Shown: positions 23,406 through 34,243 of the stretch, piece by piece
Numbering within the stretch: the stretch's first letter is position 1
Layout: every line of letters begins with the position of its first letter
Assembly (NCBI GenBank): GCA_028673005.1
Contig: CM054116.1
Span: 81,046,572-81,110,571 of the forward strand
Direction of reading: 5' to 3'
Length of the DNA stretch: 64,000 nt
Source: Tanypteryx hageni
Taxonomy: Eukaryota; Arthropoda; Insecta; Odonata; Petaluridae
The notes under the pieces: model-generated
Seen by the model: the letters and a program-made list of their open reading frames with translations, nothing else
Database searches by the model: none
What the model was told of the DNA's origin: nothing
Program-made: the position numbers and the translations under genes

Positions 23406-24010
23406 TTGTAGGAAGTTTGTGTAGATTTGAAAGTATAAGTCGCAGGGGCGACATATGGTGATTGGGAAGTTTGTGTTGCAGGAGCGAAACATATTTGCTG
23501 GGAAATATAGATTGTAGGGAGTTCGTGTAGACTAAAAAGTATAACTTGCAGGGGCGACACCTCTACATAAGTTGGAAAGTTAAATTTGCAGGGGACGTAG
23601 GTTGGAAATAATAAGTCGTATGGTCGAAACGTTTATGTTGGGAAGTAAAAGTTATAGGGTAATGTAGATTGGAAAAACCTATAATTTCTAGGCGCGCCAC
23701 GTGAAGGTTGGGAAGTATAAGTTGCAGTGGCGTTGCGTGTATATTGGAAAGTACACGTTCCAGAGGCAACGCAGTTATGATAATAAGTATAATATGCAGG
23801 GGCATAACACTTCTCTTAGGATGTATACGTTGAAAGGACAACACATGTTCGTTGGGAAGTATAAGTTGCAGGGGAAAACGCATGTTCGTTGGGAAGTATA
23901 AGTTGCAGGGAGTTTTTCATTTGGGAAGTATAACTTTCAAGACTAGACGTGTAGGTAGGGAGACATATTTTGCAGGCGCGCCTCGTTAGGTATAGAGATG
24001 TTTCAGGCAC
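23406..24010. repeat. ~36 bp degenerate minisatellite, right part
   Basis: Continues the 21890-22259 array with units such as TTGGGAAGTATAAGTTGCAG and GGGAAAACGCATGTTCG. The 36-bp period equals 12 codons, so local frames show repeated VGKYKLQG-like or LQLILPNxHV-like peptides. Unit length varies and frames break, which argues against coding. Confidence 0.8.
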
Positions 24011-24768
24011 TCCGAGTTTGAGTTGGGGTTATATGAGCGACCGGAGTGGACTGGGTTGTTAAAGTACCTCAACGGATATGTGAGTATATATTTCATTGAA
24101 AACTTCTTTCTGATGGAAGGTATATTTCTTCTATTATTCTCAATTGGCAAGGCAAATTTTTGGCAGGATTACTATTTGGAAAATTTTAATCAAAAATCTC
24201 TCTTTGCAATTTGTGCTGCATGGAGTTGATTATTAGCGTTTTATATTTTAGAATGAAGGGCAATGCAGAAGTGGCATATCTGTGTCAATTACTTGATCAC
24301 GACTAGCGATAATCTCTGCTAGATAGAACATGTGAACACTTCATACTTAATCTTATAAGTAGGCTTGGTAGGATTCGATCTAAATCGATAAACGTCAAAT
24401 GTTTTAAAAATTTCAAAATCGACGAAAATGAATAGTCGTCGATAAGCGTCGATTTTCCGACAAGATGGAAAAGTATACGTCTAAAAACCTATTTTGAATT
24501 ATAACATTAAAGTCGTTTCAGTTTACCTTTTTCGCAATAATATTTGCTACCTACGATTTGGTTCCTTTTCTGGGCTTGCATTAACAGTGGGACTCAAATA
24601 TGCGTCTTTTTGAAATTCTCACCCTTCTACTCAGAATACAATCAGTTTAACGCAAGGTCTTAGGGTAGTTTTGAGAAAGTTTTCTTAGACCTTTTGAGAT
24701 TTTTATGATTATATTTTCTGACCTAATGGTGGAATATTCCACGAGCCTCTCTATACAGAGAAGATGGA

Positions 24769-25088
24769 CAGTGACGCGCAACCTTTTCTGTATGGAGGGC
24801 CGCATTGGCGGTTACGAATTCTTCGTCGGGCCGCATTGCAAGTGTAAATGCTTCGGCGGGCTGGATTAGGCTTCGAATCGGGCATTAACTAGATATTATG
24901 AGTTATGATATCAATGAAAATCAAGTGTAAATTAAGTGTTAAGGGTTAATATTTTAATCTTAAACGTTTTATCGTCATAATTTTAATGTATATGACATGA
25001 AATTTTGTGTTAAATTTTACGGGTAACTTTTTAATCATAATTTGGCAGGCCTCATAAAACGCTCCCGAGGGCCGCATGCTTAATACTG
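24769..25088. mobile_element. Small hAT-type non-autonomous element nested in the larger one
   Basis: 320 bp starting CAGTGACGCGCAAC and ending GCATGCTTAATACTG (reversed: CAGTATTAAGCATGC). Subterminal GGAGGGCCGCATT and GAGGGCCGCATGC are the GGGCCGCA signature of one group of hAT MITEs. Flanks AAGATGGA and GTAATGGA agree at 5 of 8 positions, consistent with an aged duplication. Confidence 0.6.
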
Positions 25089-25721
25089 GTAATGGATATG
25101 TCCTGCTGAGAGTTCGTTGAGCCCTGTTAAACGAGGTTCGGCAGAAATGAACTTCAGTGGTCATATGATTGTTTTGCTACCATTCCGCGCATCTACTCTG
25201 TGGAGTGTATTCCTGGAACAGTTATTTCTAGATTACTTGTTAGGGTTTTCCCTATAGATGGGCGTTGTTGTATGCACTTTTACCACTTCTCCGTTTGCAC
25301 GGAACCCACTCTTTTGGCAGTCTTTCTTTAAAGATTATCCAGGAAGAAACGTTCCGCTCTTTTGATCCTTCATCCCTTGTTACAGATTAGTAAATTTAAA
25401 TTTATATGTAATGGTTTAAACATAAATTATTAATCGATACTTAAAATTGAAAGAGAGATTAAGGATTAATATTTATTTGCTATTAGTAGTAAAATATTTT
25501 GCCTATTGGAAAAACACATTTTAATCAGGAATTGAAGTTAGACTGTTGATCGAGCGTAGAATAATTAAGTCTAATTTTTCTGTATATATATATATTTAAT
25601 GTTAAATAAAGAAAATATTTAGTAGGGTGATGAAATATTTCAAATGATGCAAAATAAAGTATTAGATAATTCTTTTTTGACTGCTAAAATATTATTGCGA
25701 TAATTACATCATTAATGCAGA

Positions 25722-25871
25722 GGGAGCCTTTCGTCATCGTCTTCTTCGTCGTCTCCCAGTATTTCATCGGAATCTCTGGTCGAGAACCCTCCGTGCGATC
25801 AATCAGGTCCTTCTCATTTACCCAGAAGTGGTTTGGCCGAAACTCTCCCTCTCAGCGATGTTAGTGAATAA
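25722..25871 (+). other. Exon-like Ser-rich frame inside the hAT element
   Basis: A possible 3' splice acceptor (CATTAATGCAG at 25710-25720) precedes an open frame of 49 codons starting GSLSSSSSSSSPSISSES and ending LPLSDVSE before TAA. Base composition is richer in GC than its surroundings. It could be a leftover linker exon of the lost transposase or a captured host exon; low-complexity coincidence is also possible. No domain is recognised. Confidence 0.22.
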
Positions 25872-27650
25872 CTAAGGTGCGTATATTTATTTCTTTGTTA
25901 ATGTATTCATGAAAAATCTCTTCGAGCAGCATGTGAATGACTTTCCACCGAGTAAATGTTCGTTTTCCAGCGTATGTATTGAAGCTCGCGTGCAAAGTAT
26001 AAGTTCCCAAACAGAAGATGTGAAAAGAGTAATTTAAGTGTCCCTTTGGCCTACGTTTCGTGGCACGCGGCAGAAGTTTCTACCGTTTAAATGTAAAATT
26101 CCATATCTCGAAAGCCAATGAAGATATTGAGTTCATTCCTCTTTCAAAAATAACTTCAATCTATTCTCACCTTTTGATCTACATATATTACCCACCTATT
26201 CCTAATAGTACGTAAGCTCGCAAGAAAATGAAAATTTCTTGCCCTGATGCAGAATGTGAGAGCCTCGTTCGGTTTTATTTAATTTTTAACAACAATGAAT
26301 TGCTTTACGCGTTGCTTTTAATAGTACGTGTCTTATGAAACACTTTCAAAAGCTATATAAAAATGTCCGTGTGATTTTAGCGAAGACTGCGAGATTTTTC
26401 CGTTCAAATAGGAATACGACGAAAGAAACTCGGAAGTTTCGATGAAAACGCAAGAACTATTGTTTAAACATGCAAAAATGTATTTAGTTTATTTTCTTAC
26501 TCATTTTATTAATTTCCCATCCTTCGTTAGGTGTTTAAGTGAGAAACTATGACAAAAACGACGAAAATCTGGATTTTGCACGAATTGGCAACGCCGAAAA
26601 TTAGCAGTATTGGAAAATAACATGGAATAGCGATTCTGCCATAAGAACACGTAGTGCACGGACGACGTGAAACACTCTATATGTTTCAGTGTGGCAGAAC
26701 AACAATAATATTCTCGTGACTGATATGCAAGGTGCTAATTTGGTTTAATCATTAAGATTCAGCTAGTAAAAGGGGTGAATTAACTATTAATATTTTTTCT
26801 CATATACCAAAGTTGGTTGTCGAAATCATCACGTTTGACAAAATTTGTAAGGAGAAATAAAAAATACAAGAACGGAAAATATCGTTTCGTGTTCGCACAA
26901 TGAACTGTTTTCTGCACTAACTATTATTTGTTACTTAATGAGGCAAGCTTAAAGTCAAAATATTCTTATATATATGTTTGATTGTACTCTGTGCATAGAT
27001 CGTATTCCCGTACTACGCTCAATTCCTGGACATCATAAATCCTGGACATCATAAATCCTAAAAAAGCACCCGAAATCTTTGTGTTCGGCACAAATGTGGT
27101 GATTTTCTTGGTTAAAAGTCACGATTTAATTAGTAAAGGATCATATTAACGATTTAAACACACTTCTTACTTTGTATAATTTGTATTGTATACTTTTTTA
27201 CTGTAAGTAAAAGATAAAATAATTTTTTAATAAATTCGTTATTTTTTCATTAATATTAATATGAAATGCGCATAAATAAAATAAAATTTCTGAAGAACGT
27301 AATACATTATCAGAATTAATTTTTACATAAATTTTTAACTCCCTATATTAATTTAAATAAATTATCAAAGTATTGTAAAATAAACGTAAATTTTACTTTG
27401 AATTTCGAAATAAAAAGTAATTTAAATCATCGAATTGAAAGGCTGAAAACTGCCAGCCATGTATGTAAGTAGTAAATTTAAGCATCGATATTCGTCGAAA
27501 ATCTCTCGGAAAAAAATGTCAATATTCAAAACAAACATCGAATTTCAACAAATAATAATTTTAAGCGTCGAAAACATCTCGGGAAAATAAACCGATTTAA
27601 ATCGCCGATTAAAAAAATAAACGTCGAATTCTACCAAGCCTACTTATAAG

Positions 27651-29857
27651 CCAATCAAGACTGCCACATTGCTGCAAATTAAATTAATAATTTCATTTAC
27701 TTTATCCTATGACAGAAAATCTACTGAAGTGGACGTACAAAACTTATAAAATTCAACAATAACTCAGAATTTGAATTGAGTCGTATTCTCTGGACGGTCA
27801 CCTTATTGGATAAAACATCGAATTTTCAATTCATTCATCTTTTCTTGCTTGTATTACTACTCGTTTATTTTTTCGCTATGTTGAAGAAGCGCTGGATTAA
27901 TTGGTGGATTTAGCTTATTGGATCGCTATCTTCATACATTCACCTGAGTTATTTTATTCTCGACGTTCGTGCATGCCGTTTATTGTTTTAACAACTTGCA
28001 ATATGTTTAATGACCTTTCTTGCTCAGTTCTTTGCGCTACTTAGTTTTCGGGTAAAAAATATTTGGAAGTTTAAATATCTATTTCCTTCATATTTGCTGA
28101 CTTGGATTTCCAGTTTAATGATTTTTACTATTTTGTATGCATTATATTTCACCCACTTTCTCTTCATTGTTTAAGTACTTATTAGATCTTGTTTTGATAA
28201 TGTCTATGTTGTTTACCAAGTGTCTCTTCAACATACTTTATTTTTCTTTTACTCAGAATCATTGATATTTAGAATTATTAATTAACGATATTGCAGTTTT
28301 CAGTTACATATTCTAAGGTTTATATTTTTTATGTAATTCATAATTGTATAACAACTACAACGTACCTGTGAAGAATAAAAGACCTTCGGTCAGTAAAATC
28401 TTTCCAGGGATTTAAAAGTGGACTTGCCTGGATTGAAGAACTATTGCAGCCTGATATTATTGTAAATAGTACCGACCTTCATTATATATTTCAAAGAATA
28501 CCGACCGGTTTGGTTTTGCGGCCAGTAAATAAAATGTAGAAATGGCACATGAAGTATTTTTCATTATGCAGCAGTAGAGCAAAAATTATCTTAAGCTAGT
28601 TAATTCATTATAGATGCTTGCTCTTTCTATATATGTTATGGCCACCATGCGTTGATCCTTGATTGTAAATATTTTGTCTAAGATGGTTTTAGTGATTAGA
28701 TTCTTTCTGAAATAATTTTCTCTTCTCAAATTTCAGTATCTTCCCATGAGGGATCATTTATCAAGTTCAAAGTTTTAAAGACTTACAGGAACTACTTTTG
28801 TTACAGTCATTTTCAGCGTGAGTACACTGGTATATTTTTTAAATTCAATCCAAATTGCATTTAGCCGAATATTTGCGCGCCAGTTCTTCACGCACAAGAT
28901 CCAAAGCAGTCAAGCGTTTATATTTTAAAACAGTTGTTTAAAATTAGTAATAACTGGGATACAAATAATAAGACAAAGTTTCCATTATTCGAACGCTTAA
29001 AATGTTGTGTTGTAAAAATGGCTATCACTGCAGACAAAGCAAATAGGAGATTCTTCCCTTTTAGTTACATAACGGGTAAGCATTCTACTAATATATGATA
29101 TATATATATAAAGATAGAACTTGAGAGTAAAGATCAAGTTTTGAGTTTAAGTTTGAAATTTCTAATAAGCTTTCTTAAGTTCAAATGTTTGCTTCATTTC
29201 AAATATCATAATAAAACCAAAAGACTTTAAAAATTTCAATAATATTTAAATCCGAGCAATGAATGACAAACGTTCCAACCTTTCTAATTGCACACGACGT
29301 TCTTTGAAGTATAACCTAGGACGAATTGAGGGACGCAACGTCGAAATCATGTCTCTGGATTAAGTGAAGATTCCAGCCTACCGTAAACCATCATCCTCGT
29401 ATGCGAATGCGAAACCATATTCATCGGAGAATCTGGTAATCATCTAGACGAGAGATTTATTGCTGTGAAAGTCTTAACACGTTCTCTCCTTTCTCTCACT
29501 CCCTGTAGTTTCTTTCCTCTCATTTCTTCCATCTCTCTCTCCCTCCTATCGTCGTAAACATCCTCTTCGTCGCTTTTTTATACGCCACCATTTCTCTTCC
29601 TCGTCTTCCGTAATCTCTTTTTCGCCGTCGTCATCTAAGACGCCCCGGGACCTCCAATAAATCCTTGTCGGATTGCTTCCGTTTTATTCCGGTATTTATG
29701 TGAACCGGATTTACTCTACTGACGTAGAAACTTGCTTCAAATCCATCAGCCGGAATGACGCGAGCTTATCTCGAAACTCACGATTTCTCAAACGTTACGA
29801 ATTGATTTTCGCGTGGAAACAATTTTGGCCGCTTTTATTTCTTTATTTTATTTTAGA

Positions 29858-29860
<3 letters not shown>
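27651..29860. other. AT-rich intergenic DNA
   Basis: No gene recognised. Short (TA)n lies at 29095-29110. A pyrimidine- and CpG-richer segment at 29480-29670 carries TCTCTC and CGTCG words. Confidence 0.4.

Positions 29861-29930
<70 letters not shown>
29861..29930. repeat. (TA)n microsatellite, ~35 units
   Basis: Uninterrupted TA dinucleotides over about 70 bp. The Ile/Tyr frames crossing it are artefacts. Confidence 0.97.
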
Positions 29931-29931
<1 letters not shown>

Positions 29932-31966
29932 CTTATTTGTGATAATGCCGCGTCAGTTTTGTGATTTTATTTTCATTCGTTGGTCGCTCAGATTGCTAAT
30001 CGCGGTGTTGATATCGTATTTTAGTATTCTTCTCCGCGTTTTTTCTCGATTCGATATTAATTGGGGATAACATAAAAAAACAATATTTACTCGATATATA
30101 ATCGAGCCCCCGCTGGAAAGCATGCTTCGTAAATGCCTGGTGCTCTTGGAACGCGGACCGCAGGAGCTGGCGACGTAAGAGCAAAGAGTGCGGACGATAC
30201 TGCGGAAATATCACATGTGGTGGCTTATATATCATTAGAATGTCCGCACTGGGGTTCCTTACACTCCGTTTGCGAGCGAATTTTCCGCCAGCGCGAGGGA
30301 CGTGCATGACGAGGAAACTTTACAACGTCCTGTCGCAAACATTTTTGAAGATAAGATTAATGCCTTTTATTACAATGTGATTGATCATGAGTCCTCATTT
30401 GTTTGCTTTATCAGATTTTTAATACACTCAATCTTTGATACTTGGTGTTAAACAAGCTCTGCAATTTTAGTTCCCATACGGTTTCTGTCCCTCAAACCTA
30501 TGATGAGAGTTTTTTTGGAGGGATATTCCGTTTTAGAGTTGTGTTATCTTGTTAAGGACTCTCTGTGATGTTTGAACATTTTCATATTTGCTGGAAATGG
30601 TTTGCGTTTCAATTACAGCGATTGAAGACATTTCAGTTTGATTGTGTTGTGACACCTTTTAAAAAAGAAGTCTAAATTACGGAACTTTTCGGAGGATTTT
30701 GGGTGCATTTGTCATTAGGAAAAGATAACAAGAACGCTAATGAATAAATACTTTAACGGAATTTTTCCATTTGGTGTAAATGAATATTCGTATTCTTCTT
30801 CTATTTTATGCTTTCCTCTTTATTATATTCCAATCTCTGAAAATTTTTGTCGAAATATTACCTAAGCGTTAGGTTTTGGTAGTTGTGGGTGCAAAAATTC
30901 GCATTTCGATAATTATAAATTATCAAGTTGCAATAGGTCGCCGTTAAATCGTTGCTAATTACTTTTAATTCTTTTCACTCAACAAGATGTCACCAAGTCT
31001 TTTAGTCCATGGACAAGAGAAGGATTTGGCAACATTTCAATGTAAAGAGGTGCCATTTTTTCATTCTAAAATACTTGAGAGCCGCACAGTGATAACCTGT
31101 ATCACCTTTGTTTTAGAGATTGCAATGAGCGTATTTCATGACCGATAGGGAGCTTAGATAACTTCTAAAGGGCCAGAAGTATTTACTTAGGGAGCCATAA
31201 TCGGCCCTGGAACCGTAGTTTGCTGACCCTTGCTCAAGGGACACTGATCGTAATTAATAAATACTACAAATTTGTGTTCAAAGTATTATCATAGTAGGTA
31301 GGGATGGCCAATCAAAACCTGAGAAGGAACGCGAATTAACCAATGTACGTTGCCAAGAAGCCACTGCGATATACGATATGTGTGTTTTAATAATAAGGCA
31401 ATTTTAGCTTCCTCCTCTGCCTCAAACCAGATTGGTAAAAATTAAGGCGAGCAGATTTTTTTCACCCAAGGGAAGGACAAATCAATTTTTTAAACAAAAA
31501 GGAAGGAAAAATTTGATGATGAAAAAAATCTATTAATTTTAATAAAATTATAGTTGTAAATGAGTCTATGCACTACAACAGGCACAACAAAAAACTAAAA
31601 CAAAATTCTCTCTCGAACATCTACATCTACAACGATGCCGTAAGAATTACAAAAGAATAAGCACCGTTTTGTTTGTGGAGTCAGTATGGTTACTGACAAC
31701 GGTATATAGTATTAATGCTTTTCGCCGCGATTCCGCTAGGTATGAATCGACCTAAGGGTCGATTGTTGCCTCTATAGCTAGTAATCGAAACACAGCTAGA
31801 ATGTGCACTCGGCTATGCTCCAGCCGAGTTCGGCAATATTCATCACCATAGCAACAAATAGAAAAAATGGCTTTCAAAACGCCGAAACGAAAGTGTTTGA
31901 GAGAAATTTAAACAAATACGATAAAAAATCAAAAATGTGTGATAAGAATCTACACATTTTTTCCCT
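29931..31966. other. Intergenic DNA; possible hAT end
   Basis: No coding gene supported. At about 31180-31232 the sequence GGCCCTGG...AACCGTAGTTTGCTGACCC followed by TTG resembles the right end of a hAT MITE, but I could not find a matching left TIR or target duplication. Confidence 0.3.
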
Positions 31967-32311
31967 TAGAACAGTACAAATCCCACTCCGATATTATAGT
32001 TTTAAAATATTTTAAAATGCAAAGGAAAAACTCTCTGCATGACGAATTTTAAATTAACCATGTAAATCAAATGGGGAAAGAACTCACCTGGAATCGAACT
32101 CGGGACCTGTAAATTCGGAATATAAATCATGGCCCGGAGGTAGTCTCCGAGAGCACTAGCCTTACATCAAGTTTTATGGAAATCGGTCCATTCATGAAGA
32201 AGATGATACTGGGGGACACACATACACACACACACGCACGCACACACACGCACACGGACACCGAGGCAATCTCATAAGTCTACTTTCCATTTTTTGGAAA
32301 GTAGGCTAAAA
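31967..32311 (-). repeat. Dispersed repeat C, copy 2, with terminal hairpin
   Basis: Pairs with 8322-8630. On the minus strand it has GAGTTCGATTCC, a good box B, but box A is not convincing. The right end carries a hairpin with 9-bp arms CTACTTTCC (32280-32288) and GGAAAGTAG (32296-32304), followed by GCTAAAAA. A (CA)n/(CACG)n microsatellite at 32218-32257 lies inside this copy and is absent from copy 1. Confidence 0.6.
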
Positions 32312-33918
32312 ATAATTTGTTTGCAAGAAAAAACTAATGCTTATATTAAATATTAGAAACAATTTTTTCGCTGAAACACAAGACATCCAGATTTACATTA
32401 TGATGAATCATGTTCCATAAATTTCAATTACTGCAGTTAAAAAGTGAATTACATAAAATTTCAACATAACCATTCAGTAATTACAAATTTGAGTCAAGAA
32501 TTTCTCTTAATAGCCGTTGTACGATCGATTGTTGAGATGATATGTCGTTGAACATTTTGCTTCTCAAAAGAAAGCCTTGAATATGGTGCGCATCGGATTT
32601 TTCGATGTGGAAATTTCAGTAGTATTTAATATTAAAGTTTTTGGGTAGCGTACTAAATTGTTAACACTTTTCTATCGTTAGATTGATACAATATAAATGC
32701 GAGAAAATCTTTCATAGGCTTCTATAAATATAATTAACGGCTTGAGTGACGTCAGCCGACTTTATTTCCGACCTCCGCCGAAACTTTCGCCTCCACCTCC
32801 TCTTCCATCAGTCTCGGAGGAATTAATTTGCGCGGCGATGCGTAGAATGAGCCGAGATTGCCGTAACGTAACGCAAAGAATTGGGTTTTCCTAGAAAACT
32901 GGATTTACTCGAAACGATCCACCCGGATCGCTTCTTCCTTTTAGTTTTTTCTTCGGCAAGTAACGGAACAGGTGCCGGGTCTTAATGAGTTAACGTGTTT
33001 GGGAATACACATACACAAACAAATCGCGTCTTGCGTGCTACCACTAGGCGTTCATTTCGCCGTTATCGAGGAAAGCGCCGCCGGGTAGGGAGCGGAGGAA
33101 GAGGAAAGGTGCCAGTTCCGTGTTCCTCCGATGGATGGGAAGTAGCGGAAGTGATGGGAACAAGTTTTGAGGTGTGTGTGTGTGTGGGTGTCGCTCCCTT
33201 TCGCTCCTCTTGATGGCACGCTTCGACGGTCGCTTGGCGACGGAGGGGAAAATAGGATGTCTCGCAGTCAGGAATCAATCGACGACCGAGATTTTGATGG
33301 AACGGGAAAGAGGAAGGAAGAGAGATAAAAAAGATCGACAAGAACGCCTCAACATATACCGTGAAGGAGAGAGTGAATTTATTCCGTAGTCCTAAACTTT
33401 GAGTTGAATTTATTGCCCTGTGAGGCGACTAACACCTATCCTCGATGGGTCGCGTGTGAGGCTCAAGGGCGCGAAAATGTGAAATCGCTATGTATTGTGC
33501 GCAGAATAGTATTGAACATATGATTATAGTGCTCTCCTTGTGTCTAAAATCAAGGTGACAATGTGCATCTCTAAAAGGGAATCTTTATTAGATTTTACTA
33601 TGGTTGAATCACCGCTGTAGAAGCCGAAATTTGTCCTTTTGGCCTATTGTCAATTTGAACAATACAATTGGCGATTGGCATCTCGGGTCATGAAAAATTT
33701 GACATTTTAAAATATTGCATTTTGTAGCTGAGAAATGTAAAAGACCTTACACGAATTCCCTGTTTTGTGAAATTGCATTTTTCTTTTATTGCATTGAAAA
33801 TCTCCTTAAACACGTTTTAAATGTTCTTTCGCAAAAACTGTATTTATTTTAATTGCATCAGCTGTCCTTTCTCCTTTAGCATCCCGTTACATAATGTTTC
33901 CTCATTTTCATGGCTACA
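32312..33918. other. Intergenic DNA with a CpG-richer segment
   Basis: AT-rich except 32740-33390, which is richer in CpG and GGCG words and includes a short (GT)n run at 33172-33188. Frames of 70-90 codons there look compositional. It could be regulatory or UTR sequence; nothing decisive. Confidence 0.3.
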
Positions 33919-34230
33919 TCGGGTAAGCGGCGGCGGAGTGGTTAGAGCATCAGCAGTGGTCCCAGATTCGAATCCGGCGGAGATCGGATTTTTCACTCTG
34001 GGATCGTCCCGTTCCGTACTTGTGTGCTTTAAGAAAACCGTGCAAGTCAGCGCTCCGTCCATCGGAAGGGACGTTAAGTCGTTGGCCCTCTTGGTGCTCT
34101 TCGTAAAGAGTAGGCTAATGCCGGCACCTGGTTTCCCTCCTCCCGTATGTGTGTGTTCGGTGTGGAAGAAGTAATGGCTATAATAATCCAAGAGGTTGAT
34201 TAGCCAGAAATGCCATAAAAGCGAGTTTCA
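33919..34230 (+). mobile_element. tRNA-derived SINE, copy 2 (tail type 2)
   Basis: 312 bp between TTTCATGGCTACA (33906-33918) and TTTCATGGATACA (34231-34243), a 13-bp target duplication with one change. The head has box A in GAGTGGTTAGAGC and box B in GATTCGAATCC; the core domain at 34051-34128 reads CCATCGGAAGGGACGTTAAG then GTTGGCCC and on to ATGCCGGCACC. Head, body and core match the 23020-23336 SINE, but after TTTCCCTCCTCCCG the tails differ (here GTGTGGAAGAAGTAATGGC). Pol III transcription is expected from the boxes. A tRNA gene call for this head would be wrong: the cloverleaf is not complete. Confidence 0.9.
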
Positions 34231-34243
34231 TTTCATGGATACA

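Larger units (their letters stand above)
24360..27642. mobile_element. hAT-type DNA transposon, 3.28 kb, apparently non-autonomous
   Basis: Ends are inverted: TAGGCTTGGTAGGATTCGA on the left, and TAGGCTTGGTAGAATTCGA reading in from the right, 18 of 19 identical. The target duplication CTTATAAG is perfect and palindromic (24352-24359 and 27643-27650). Subterminal regions are full of GTCGA/TCGAC words (AAACGTCGAATT, AAGCGTCGATTTT, AAGCGTCGAAAAC), typical binding-site clusters of hAT elements. No transposase frame is visible, only AT-rich filler, a nested smaller hAT element and one Ser-rich exon-like frame. The superfamily call rests on 8-bp duplications and short TAG-type ends. Confidence 0.8.

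Noticed and set aside
21890..24010. CRISPR-like spaced repeats (~36 bp units)
   Set aside because: Units are contiguous and degenerate with no conserved repeat/spacer alternation, and the context is eukaryotic.
31291..31310. TAGGGATGGCCAATC as a hAT start
   Set aside because: No matching end or 8-bp duplication.
33919..33991. Possible tRNA gene
   Set aside because: It has boxes A and B but no complete cloverleaf, and it is the head of a SINE with target duplications.
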